Part shown: one piece after another, positions 1 through 5,952 of the stretch
How positions within the stretch are numbered: position 1 is the stretch's first letter
Layout: every line of letters starts with the position of its first letter
DNA from: an uncultured Mycoplasmatota bacterium
GTDB lineage: Bacteria > Bacillota_I > Bacilli_A > RF39 > UBA660
Direction: 5' to 3'
NCBI GenBank assembly: GCA_900545005.1
Contig: UQXO01000019.1
Span: 1 to 11,939, forward strand
DNA length: 11,939 bases
The notes under the pieces: model-generated
What the model saw: only the letters and a program-made list of their open reading frames with translations
The model's database searches: none
What the model was told of the DNA's origin: nothing
Position numbers and translations under genes: made by a program

Positions 1-228
1 AGTGATGATGAAATGGTTTATATGTTTGACCAAGAAAATATGCAAGAGATGATAAGAAACACGGAGTTAGAGGAAGCAACAGAGGCTGGCATCGAGAAAG
101 GAATTTTACAGGGTTCTCAAGAAAAAGCTTTAGAAAACGCTAAAAATGCTTTAGAGTTAGGTTTAGACATCAAAACTATATCTAAGATAACAGGCTTATC
201 TATGGAAGAAATAGAAAAATTAAAATAA
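1..228 (+). CDS. C-terminal end of a probable Rpn / PD-(D/E)XK-type putative transposase (5' partial)
   Basis: The frame is open from base 1, so the gene begins upstream of the window; about 75 codons remain, ending in TAA. The visible part is the tail only. It has an acidic stretch, a segment GIEKGILQGSQEKALENAKN, then GLDIKTISKITGLSMEEIEKL. This order, a Glu/Gly/Lys-rich helix followed by a small helix-turn-helix-like 'G-L-D-I-x-x-I-x-x-I-T-G-L-S-x-E-E-I' module, is the familiar end of the Rpn family (recombination-promoting nuclease, often annotated as putative transposase). The nuclease domain itself would lie upstream and is not seen, so neither catalytic residues nor intactness can be judged. 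The same tail occurs in a few unrelated low-GC proteins, so the family call is moderate. It ends 38 bases before priA in the same direction and may be transcribed with it. Confidence 0.6.
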   Translation, partial: SDDEMVYMFDQENMQEMIRNTELEEATEAGIEKGILQGSQEKALENAKNALELGLDIKTISKITGLSMEEIEKLK

Positions 229-258
229 TTAAGTAAGAATATAGATATTAAGTAAGAA
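229..258 (+). repeat. 11-bp direct repeat in the gap before priA
   Basis: The 11-mer TTAAGTAAGAA occurs at 229-239 and again at 248-258, 19 bases apart. The second copy runs into the purine-rich ribosome binding site of priA (AAGAAAGG, about 254-261). No convincing promoter is visible in this 38-base gap, so priA is probably read from upstream. The repeat may be a small local duplication of the ribosome-binding region, or chance in AT-rich sequence. Confidence 0.4.
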
Positions 259-266
259 AGGTTTTT

Positions 267-2444
267 ATGTACGCACAGATATTAATTGAATATAATAATA
301 AGACTATTGATAAGACTTTTACTTATTTAATACCTAAGACTTTAAAAGATAAGATCGAAGTGGGAATGCAAGTAAGAGTACCTTTTAATAAGAGATTGAT
401 TAATGGGTTTGTTTTGAAGATAAGTGATACTTTTTTAGGGGATTATGATTTAAAAAAGATAGATAGTATTGTTTTAGAAAATTTTGTTTTAAATGAAGAG
501 TTATTAAGATTAGGAAAATACTTAAAACAAATAACGCTTTGTAGTCTTATTAGTGCTTATAATACGATGCTTCCTAGTAGTTTAAAGACCTCTAAGAATC
601 ATGATTATAGTAAGTATCAGACTTATATTATCTTAGATAAAGATATTTCTTTGGTAAGAGAGTATTTAAAGACTCTTAAGTATCCTAAACAGAGAGAAAT
701 CTTAGAAAAGTTATTAGAGAATAATGAGGTTTTAAAGACTAAGGATAATACTAGTACGGTTAAAACTCTAATTAGTAAGGGATTAGTTAAAGAGGTTAAA
801 AGACAAGTATATCGCATTAATTATGACAATCTAAATATAGAAAAAAGACCTAGTTTAACGGAAGAACAGAATAAAGTAGTAGAAGAGGTTAATCTTAGGG
901 AGTATAAGACTTATCTTTTATATGGAGTAACGGGTTCCGGGAAGACGGAAGTCTATATGAATTTGATTGAAAGAGTAATAAAATCGGGAAAGAGAGCTTT
1001 ATTTTTAGTACCAGAGATTTCTTTGACAGCTCAGATGATTGAGAGATTCTATAAGAGATTTTCTTCTTCGGTAGCAATATTCCATAGTGGTCTTTCTAAT
1101 GGGGAAAAGTATGATGAGTATCAAAAGATTTATCGAGGAGAAGTAAGTATTGTTGTAGGGACTAGAAGTGCTATTTTTACACCTTTAAAAGATATAGGAA
1201 TAATTATTTTAGATGAAGAACATTCTAATACTTATAAGCAGGATACGACGCCGAAATATAATGCTATTGATATAGCTAAGTGGCGAGGAAGATATAACAA
1301 TTGTCCGGTAATTTTAGGAAGTGCAACGCCTTTAATAACAGATATGACGATGGCTAGGATTGGTTGGTATCAGTTAATTAGTTTAACTAAGAGGGTTGGT
1401 AATGCTAAGTTACCGTTTATTAGATTAGTAAATATGCAAGATGAGGTAAGAAATGGACATAGTATTATTAGTAGGTTATTGGAAAGAAAAATTCAAGAGA
1501 GATTAAATAATCATGAACAGATTATGTTACTTCTTAATAGAAGGGGTTATTCTACGACTGTTACTTGTTCTTCGTGTGGTTTTGTTTATAAGTGTCCTTA
1601 TTGTGATATTACTTTGACTTATCATGATTCTAGTAATAGTCTAAGATGCCATTATTGTGGTTATACTAAATTAAAGAGTGATATTTGTCCAGAGTGTCAT
1701 AATCATTCTTTGAATTATATGGGTCTAGGAACGGAAAAATTAGAATATGAATTAAAGAAATTATTTCCTAGGAGTAGAGTAATTAGAATGGATGTGGATA
1801 CTACTTCTAAGAAGGGGGCTTATGCTTCTTTGATTAGAGAATTTACGGAAGAAAAATATGATATTATGGTAGGAACGCAGATGATTAGTAAGGGGCTTGA
1901 TTTTCCGAAGGTTACTTTAGTAGGAATTATTAATGCTGATATGAGTCTCAATATTCCTGATTATCGGAGTGGGGAGATTACCTATGAATTATTAAGTCAA
2001 GTAGCGGGAAGAGCAGGACGAAAAACTAGTAATGGAGAGGTGGTTATTCAAACCTTTAATCCAGATAATCCCTATATTAAGTATGTTACAGATAATAATT
2101 ATTTAGGATTTTATCAATATGAAATGAATTTCCGAAGGAATACTTTTTATCCACCATATTGTTTTATTATAAGTATGTTAATTTCAGGGAAAGATTTAAA
2201 GATGGTAGAGAAAGAAAGTCAAAGTATTTTTAATTATCTAAATAAGAATGTTTGTCCTAAGACGAAGATATACGGACCTAATGCTGCTAGTATTGGGAAG
2301 ATTAATAATATTTATCGTTATCAGGTTATTATTAAGTATCAAAAAGATGAGAATCTTTTTAAGACTTTACAGTATTTAGATAATATGTATGCTAGTAATA
2401 GAAATATTAATTTAGATATAGATATAAATCCTTTGAAGATATAA
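267..2444 (+). CDS. priA: Primosomal protein N', replication-restart helicase PriA
   Basis: PriA is a 3'-to-5' superfamily 2 DNA helicase. It recognises abandoned forks and D-loops and starts primosome assembly so that the replicative helicase can be reloaded. The 725-residue protein has the family's normal size and order. An N-terminal DNA-binding region (about 1-190) is followed by the helicase core with Walker A GVTGSGKT (220-227) and the Walker B-type box DEEH (316-319). Eight cysteines for two zinc sites lie at 434, 437, 443, 446, 461, 464, 474 and 477. The late helicase motifs GTQMISKGLDFP (536-547) and SQVAGRAGR (577-585) follow, then a C-terminal domain. All key residues are present, so it should be active. 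The start has a good Shine-Dalgarno (AAGAAAGG) 5 bases upstream. I see no neighbouring coaBC, def, fmt or rsmB, genes that often sit near priA in Bacillota. It converges with the mutase gene, with 7 bases between the two stops. Confidence 0.97.
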   Translation: MYAQILIEYNNKTIDKTFTYLIPKTLKDKIEVGMQVRVPFNKRLINGFVLKISDTFLGDYDLKKIDSIVLENFVLNEELLRLGKYLKQITLCSLISAYNTMLPSSLKTSKNHDYSKYQTYIILDKDISLVREYLKTLKYPKQREILEKLLENNEVLKTKDNTSTVKTLISKGLVKEVKRQVYRINYDNLNIEKRPSLTEEQNKVVEEVNLREYKTYLLYGVTGSGKTEVYMNLIERVIKSGKRALFLVPEISLTAQMIERFYKRFSSSVAIFHSGLSNGEKYDEYQKIYRGEVSIVVGTRSAIFTPLKDIGIIILDEEHSNTYKQDTTPKYNAIDIAKWRGRYNNCPVILGSATPLITDMTMARIGWYQLISLTKRVGNAKLPFIRLVNMQDEVRNGHSIISRLLERKIQERLNNHEQIMLLLNRRGYSTTVTCSSCGFVYKCPYCDITLTYHDSSNSLRCHYCGYTKLKSDICPECHNHSLNYMGLGTEKLEYELKKLFPRSRVIRMDVDTTSKKGAYASLIREFTEEKYDIMVGTQMISKGLDFPKVTLVGIINADMSLNIPDYRSGEITYELLSQVAGRAGRKTSNGEVVIQTFNPDNPYIKYVTDNNYLGFYQYEMNFRRNTFYPPYCFIISMLISGKDLKMVEKESQSIFNYLNKNVCPKTKIYGPNAASIGKINNIYRYQVIIKYQKDENLFKTLQYLDNMYASNRNINLDIDINPLKI

Positions 2445-2472
2445 AAAAGACTTAAGAATGGTTACTTAAGTC
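2443..2472 (-). terminator. Rho-independent terminator of the mutase gene, overlapping its stop codon
   Basis: A perfect 8-bp inverted repeat, GACTTAAG (2449-2456) and CTTAAGTC (2465-2472), flanks an 8-base loop. On the minus strand the hairpin is followed at once by six T residues (the A run at 2443-2448 on the plus strand). On the plus strand no T tract follows, so it should end leftward transcription only. The last six codons and the TAA stop of the mutase gene lie within the hairpin. No separate terminator for priA is visible. Confidence 0.75.
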
Positions 2473-3825
2473 AAGATAAGAGTTTACTAGATTAGTGAAT
2501 TCTTTTTTTAGATTCTCTAATTCTTCTAGAGTAGTAGCTTCAAATCTTAAAGTAATATTAGGACCGGTATTACTAGCACGGACTAATGCCCAAGAGTTTT
2601 TATTATTAACCCGAAGGCCATCTATTGTTAGACAGTTATAATTCTTAGATTTAGCATAGGCTATTACTTTATCAATAATTTGAAATTTAATTTCATCAGG
2701 AGCAGGAATTTTTATTTCGGGAGTATTATAGTATTTAGGAGTATCATCTAAAAGATGAGATAGACTATCTTTGCTATTTGATAAGACTTCTAACATTCTA
2801 AGACCAGCATAGATTCCAGAGTCAAAACCTTTAAAACGATCATTGAAGACGATATGACCAGAGTATTCGCCCCCAAAAGGAATATTTTCTTTAACAATTT
2901 CACTTCTAGTATAAGAAGCTCCGGTGCGATACATAATGGGTTCGAGATGTAGTTTATCAGCGATATCTTTTAAAAGACTAGAACATTTAACATCATATAA
3001 GACTCTTTTGTCTTGGTAATGAGGCGAGTAAAATTGCATCAAAATAGCTAGGAATTTATCGGCGGGAATGATGTTAGATTCGTTATCAACAAAACCAACC
3101 CGGTCGCCATCGCCATCAAAGGCAATACCTACATCGGCATGAACTTCTTTTACTTTTTCTTGTAATTGTTTTAAGTTTTCAGGTACTGCGGGATCGGGAT
3201 GATGGTTAGGAAATGTTCCATCAGATTTATCATTAATCATTATGATATTTAAGTTATTAAACATTCTATAGATATTTAAAGCAAAAGGGGAAGTAGTGCC
3301 ATTTCCGGGATCAAGAACTACTTTAAGTCTCTTAGGACCCATTTTAATATTATCTTTAAAGAGACTTTCATAGTATGGTAAGATGTCTAAATGACTTATT
3401 TTTCCTTTTCCTGAGATGAATTCTTCTTTTAGAGTATAGTCACGGAATGTATAGATTTGACTCCCTCTGGCATTGCCATAAAAATCAAAACTAAACTTGA
3501 AACCATTATCATCTTTGGGATTATGAGAAGCAGTAACCATGATACCTAGAGTATGACATTTAATAGAGGCATAATATAACATAGGAGTAGTAACTAGTCC
3601 TAGATCAATTACATCTAAACCAGTATCAATAAGTCCCTGAATTAGAGATTTATGAAGAGAAGGCGAAGACAAGCGATTATCATGACCAACGGTACAAATG
3701 GCTTTTTTATACTTAGTTTGTAAGATAGAACCATAGCTCTTACCAATAATATAAGCTGTCTTTTCATTTATTTCGACCGGATAAACACCCCTGATATCGT
3801 ATTCACGAAATATTTTTCTATTCAT
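2452..3825 (-). CDS. Phosphomannomutase / phosphoglucomutase (AlgC-like alpha-D-phosphohexomutase)
   Basis: This cytoplasmic enzyme moves phosphate between C6 and C1 of mannose or glucose, supplying sugar-1-phosphates for nucleotide sugars and cell-surface glycans. The 457 residues match the usual four-domain length. Seen in order: the N-terminal signature IFREYDIRGV (5-14); the phosphoserine loop TASHNP (98-103, catalytic Ser100); the metal loop DGDGDR (237-242, Asp237/239/241 binding Mg); the sugar-recognition motif GEYSGH (319-324); and the C-terminal phosphate-binding loop RASNTGPNITLRFEA (416-430). The segment from GEYSGH through GFDSGIYAGLRMLEVLS strongly resembles dual-specificity PMM/PGM enzymes of the AlgC type, so both substrates are likely. 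The sequence alone cannot exclude a phosphoglucosamine or single-sugar preference. The start codon has a modest GGTGAT site about 6 bases upstream. No other sugar-pathway gene is nearby. It is transcribed away from the sigma-like operon. Confidence 0.93.
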   Translation of the reverse strand: MNRKIFREYDIRGVYPVEINEKTAYIIGKSYGSILQTKYKKAICTVGHDNRLSSPSLHKSLIQGLIDTGLDVIDLGLVTTPMLYYASIKCHTLGIMVTASHNPKDDNGFKFSFDFYGNARGSQIYTFRDYTLKEEFISGKGKISHLDILPYYESLFKDNIKMGPKRLKVVLDPGNGTTSPFALNIYRMFNNLNIIMINDKSDGTFPNHHPDPAVPENLKQLQEKVKEVHADVGIAFDGDGDRVGFVDNESNIIPADKFLAILMQFYSPHYQDKRVLYDVKCSSLLKDIADKLHLEPIMYRTGASYTRSEIVKENIPFGGEYSGHIVFNDRFKGFDSGIYAGLRMLEVLSNSKDSLSHLLDDTPKYYNTPEIKIPAPDEIKFQIIDKVIAYAKSKNYNCLTIDGLRVNNKNSWALVRASNTGPNITLRFEATTLEELENLKKEFTNLVNSYLDLSNHS

Positions 3826-3842
3826 TTATTATCACCAGTATA

Positions 3843-3871
3843 ATCATAACAAAAGTTTTTACTTTTAACAA
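3843..3871 (-). promoter_or_regulatory. Predicted promoter of the mutase gene
   Basis: Read on the minus strand, TTGTTA (3866-3871; 4 of 6 matches to the -35 consensus) lies 17 bases before TATGAT (3843-3848; 5 of 6 to the -10 consensus). A transcript would start about 10-12 bases before the mutase ATG, leaving a very short leader that just includes the GGTGAT site. The boxes are good, but the short leader keeps confidence moderate. Confidence 0.5.
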
Positions 3872-3886
3872 GAAGTATGCTAGAAT
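3858..3886 (+). promoter_or_regulatory. Predicted promoter of the sigma-like operon
   Basis: TTTACT (3858-3863) is spaced 17 bases from TAGAAT (3881-3886). The -10 box is preceded by TATGC, an extended -10 element (TG one base before the hexamer). A start near 3893 gives a 17-base leader ending in a strong ribosome binding site and the ATG at 3910. The -35 box lies only 2 bases from the -35 box of the divergent mutase promoter, so the two may compete for polymerase. Confidence 0.6.
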
Positions 3887-3899
3887 ACATAGACAAGTT

Positions 3900-3904
3900 G
3901 GGGG
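3900..3904 (+). promoter_or_regulatory. Ribosome binding site that fixes the start of the first sigma-like gene
   Basis: A GGGGG run lies 5 bases before the ATG at 3910. An in-frame ATG at 3877 would add 11 residues, but it lies upstream of the predicted transcription start and next to the -10 box, so I reject it. Confidence 0.65.
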
Positions 3905-3909
3905 TAATT

Positions 3910-4773
3910 ATGAAGGAAACTGACTTTTTAAAACTAGAAGATATAATTAGTGAGTTTGAAAGATATTCACTTAAAGATATAGATGATTTAAGAAATTTAA
4001 AGTATCGAGAAATGGAACCAACTACTTTATTAAATTTGATTAGGTTGGCTCAAGATGATGATAAAAGAGCATTGACTATTTTGGTTAAGTATTATTATCC
4101 TTTTATTTTGAGAACAGTTTCAAGATATTATATTAATGGAATGGATATTGAAGATATGGTGATGGCAGCAGTCCTTTCTTTTATTGAGACTATTAAGAAG
4201 TATACAAAAGGTCAATTAAATACAATGATATATAATAATATTGTTAGAGTTATTACCAAAGATATTAGTTTTAATTTCACTTTTAGAAGGTTAAGTTTAG
4301 AATTTAGTATGAATATTTTTAAATATTTAGAGTATTTAGAGAAAGAAAATATTGCTGATGGGGAGTTATCTCTAGATGATTTAGCGTTGAAGCTCAAAAT
4401 TTCAAAAGAAAATCTTGAAGAAATCATTTCTTTAATAAACTTAGGTGGCTTTGAAATTGTTAATGGTTCTGTTATAGATTTAAAAGCTGGCGATGATGAT
4501 TATGATGATACGGAAGAAATTATGAAAATTTTTGACAGATATTTAACGCCAAGATATGCACAGGCAATGAAACTGTACTATGGTGCTGATGAGACTACGG
4601 CTTTATCTTTACTAAAAGTAGCTACAAAAATGAATGTATGTAAACATATGGTAGAAATTTTCTTAGAAAATAGTGTTTCAAATTTGAAGAAAACATCGGC
4701 GATTGGAAAATTAAAAGAGTTTTATTATACTGATTATATAGAAGTTTCATCTAATAGGACTCTTAAAAGATAA
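3910..4773 (+). CDS. Degenerate sigma-70-like protein, paralog of the next gene
   Basis: This 287-residue protein aligns end to end with the downstream sigma-like protein. Matching landmarks include LLNLIRLAQDDDKRAL with LLISLAKEGNREAL, VKYYY with LKYYY, SLINLGG with NLLSLGG, KMNVCKHMVEIFLENSVSNLK with RMNVSKSMVQFYLKRGIERIK, and LKEFYYTDYI with LKEYYYKDYI. Region 2 (about 40-120) keeps the helical start and the DIEDMVMAAVLSFIETIKKY segment, which corresponds to the core-polymerase-binding part. The next stretch (GQLNTMIYNNIVRVITKDI, 101-119) has lost the Phe/Trp pattern used for promoter melting and -10 recognition. The region 4 helix-turn-helix (about 232-262) is also poorly conserved, with no clear basic recognition helix. 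It may be a partner subunit, a modulator or a decaying duplicate of the second sigma protein. It has no transmembrane segment. The next gene starts 12 bases downstream, so the two are almost surely cotranscribed. The start is chosen from promoter and ribosome-site evidence. Confidence 0.75.
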   Translation: MKETDFLKLEDIISEFERYSLKDIDDLRNLKYREMEPTTLLNLIRLAQDDDKRALTILVKYYYPFILRTVSRYYINGMDIEDMVMAAVLSFIETIKKYTKGQLNTMIYNNIVRVITKDISFNFTFRRLSLEFSMNIFKYLEYLEKENIADGELSLDDLALKLKISKENLEEIISLINLGGFEIVNGSVIDLKAGDDDYDDTEEIMKIFDRYLTPRYAQAMKLYYGADETTALSLLKVATKMNVCKHMVEIFLENSVSNLKKTSAIGKLKEFYYTDYIEVSSNRTLKR

Positions 4774-4785
4774 TAAGGTGGATTT

Positions 4786-5679
4786 ATGGATAATACTAAA
4801 AGAATTAAAGAGTTAAATGATTTAATTGATAAGAATTATTATCTTGATACAATGGATATTTATGGAGTAAGGAGATTTAAGTATCAGAGTATTCTAAAGA
4901 GGGAGGATTTTATTTTGTTGATTAGTCTTGCTAAGGAAGGAAATAGAGAGGCTCTAAATGTCTTCTTAAAATATTATTATCAAGTGGTTATTAATTTTTC
5001 TTTGAAGTATAGTAGTGATTTTTTAGATAAGGAAGATTTAGTAGAGGCTGGTTTAATAGGATTCTTAGAAGCAGTTAAATCCTATGATATAGAAAAAGGT
5101 ACTAACTTTAAGACTTGGTTATATGAGTATGTTAGAAAAGAGATTCTTTTAGAAATAGCGCATCATGATAAAATGATGAAGATTGATCAGAATATGGTTA
5201 TTAAGCTTTCTAAGATAAGAAAGTTTATGGAAGAGGAAAAAGAAAGAACTGGGAAGTTACCGGATATTTCTCTTTTAGAAGAGAATTTTAAGATGAAAAG
5301 AGAGGCTTTAGTAAATCTTTTAAGTTTGGGAGGGGTTAGTTCTTTAGATGATGATACTTTAAAAGAAGAGGTTTTAAGAGTAAATACTTATGATGATTAT
5401 GATAAAGGAGAGATAAGAAAAATCTTAAGAGAGTATTTATCTATTGATGAGTATCAAGTATTTAGTTTAATTTATGGTTTAGATAAAGAAAGACTTAGTT
5501 ATGGAGATATTGCAAAGAGAATGAATGTTTCTAAGTCAATGGTACAGTTTTATTTAAAAAGAGGGATAGAGAGAATAAAGAGTTCTTCGGCATATTTATT
5601 ACTAAAAGAATATTATTATAAAGACTATATTAGTCCAAGTTATTCAAAAGATGTTAAGACTTTAAATAAAAAATTTTAG
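4786..5679 (+). CDS. Sigma-70 family RNA polymerase sigma factor
   Basis: The 297-residue protein has the layout of a group 3-like alternative sigma factor, directing core RNA polymerase to a set of promoters. An N-terminal extension of about 42 residues, shared in style with its upstream paralog, precedes region 2 (about 45-125). Region 2 contains DLVEAGLIGFLEAVKSYDIEKGTNFKTWLYEYVRKEI, matching the classic 'DLIQEGNIGL...FDPEKG..FSTYA..WIRQAI' pattern. Region 3 follows (about 135-185, ending NLLSLGG), then an acidic linker (188-208). Region 4 (about 210-268) carries a helix-turn-helix, LSYGDIAKRMNVSKSMVQFY and the basic LKRGIERIK. A tail rich in Tyr and Lys follows, also seen in the paralog. 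There is no region 1.1, so it is not the primary sigma factor. AAGGTGG lies 4 bases before the ATG. I do not recognise its regulon; no obvious anti-sigma or spore/competence gene is adjacent. The paralog upstream is its only likely partner here. Confidence 0.85.
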   Translation: MDNTKRIKELNDLIDKNYYLDTMDIYGVRRFKYQSILKREDFILLISLAKEGNREALNVFLKYYYQVVINFSLKYSSDFLDKEDLVEAGLIGFLEAVKSYDIEKGTNFKTWLYEYVRKEILLEIAHHDKMMKIDQNMVIKLSKIRKFMEEEKERTGKLPDISLLEENFKMKREALVNLLSLGGVSSLDDDTLKEEVLRVNTYDDYDKGEIRKILREYLSIDEYQVFSLIYGLDKERLSYGDIAKRMNVSKSMVQFYLKRGIERIKSSSAYLLLKEYYYKDYISPSYSKDVKTLNKKF

Positions 5680-5687
5680 TAAAAGAC

Positions 5688-5716
5688 TTGCCAAGTAAAA
5701 TTGAGTGCGTTATAAT
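5688..5716 (+). promoter_or_regulatory. Strong promoter of the ileS T-box transcript
   Basis: TTGCCA (5688-5693; 5 of 6) and a perfect TATAAT (5711-5716) are separated by 17 bases. Transcription should begin near 5723. No terminator is visible between the sigma gene stop (5679) and this promoter, so read-through from the sigma operon would also pass through the T-box. Confidence 0.85.
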
Positions 5717-5722
5717 GAAACG

Positions 5723-5932
5723 GTAAATCAGATGAAAAAAGACGGAAATAAAGGAAATTTTTAAGAGAGCTAGCGGTTGGTGGAAGATAGTAAATTAATT
5801 TATTTCGAATCACTTTTGGATGTACTAAATAGTCGTGTAGCTTGCGTTAAAAGTAGAAAGTGTATGAAATCTCATAAAATAAGGTGGTACCACGGTAATG
5901 CGTCCTTATGTTATGGGGTTTTTCTTTTTTTA
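5723..5932 (+). ncRNA. T-box leader riboswitch sensing tRNA-Ile, upstream of ileS
   Basis: The leader binds uncharged tRNA-Ile and then allows transcription of ileS. Stem I features are visible: AGAGAGC (5764-5770), the conserved GGTTGGTGGAAG (5775-5786), and a GAATCAC context whose ATC at 5809-5811 serves as the specifier, pairing with the GAU anticodon. The T-box proper is at 5881-5894. Its 7-base bulge TGGTACC (5885-5891) includes TGGT, whose last base can pair with A73 at the tRNA acceptor end. The antiterminator folds neatly: AAGG (5881-5884) with CCTT (5904-5907), the bulge, then ACG (5892-5894) with CGT (5901-5903), closed by a GTAATG loop. The competing terminator is listed separately. 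The 5' end follows from the promoter. Stems II and III lie between about 5820 and 5865 but I did not fold them in detail. Confidence 0.93.
5867..5931 (+). terminator. Regulated terminator of the T-box leader
   Basis: Bases 5867-5884 pair with 5904-5921 in an 18-position stem with a single mismatch (5878 against 5910) and two G-U pairs. A T-rich tract follows (five T, one C, then seven T, to 5931). The inner four pairs (AAGG/CCTT) are shared with the antiterminator, so the two structures exclude each other, the standard T-box switch. Confidence 0.88.
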
Positions 5933-5941
5933 TCAAAGAGA

Positions 5942-5947
5942 AGGAGG
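5942..5947 (+). promoter_or_regulatory. Ribosome binding site that fixes the ileS start
   Basis: A perfect AGGAGG lies 5 bases before the ATG at 5953. An in-frame ATG at 5908 lies inside the terminator stem of the leader and has no ribosome site, so the 15 extra residues it would add are not real. Confidence 0.93.
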
Positions 5948-5952
5948 ATTAT

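Noticed and set aside
623..1077. Two minus-strand open frames inside priA
   Set aside because: They oppose a clear conserved gene, lack ribosome sites and have low-complexity Leu/Ser-rich translations.
3877..3909. Earlier in-frame ATG for the first sigma-like gene
   Set aside because: It lies upstream of the predicted transcription start and beside the -10 box; the GGGGG site before 3910 fits better.
4212..4427. Minus-strand open frame inside the first sigma-like gene
   Set aside because: It is a frame shadow of AT-rich coding sequence with no ribosome site or recognisable content.
5687..5697. Short palindrome ACTTGCCAAGT after the second sigma gene, considered as a terminator
   Set aside because: The stem is only 4-5 bp with almost no loop and no T tract follows; it coincides with the -35 box of the ileS promoter.
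5908..5952. Earlier in-frame ATG for ileS
   Set aside because: It falls in the T-box terminator stem and has no ribosome site, whereas AGGAGG precedes 5953; the real N-terminus starts MKNFKNLDKRP.
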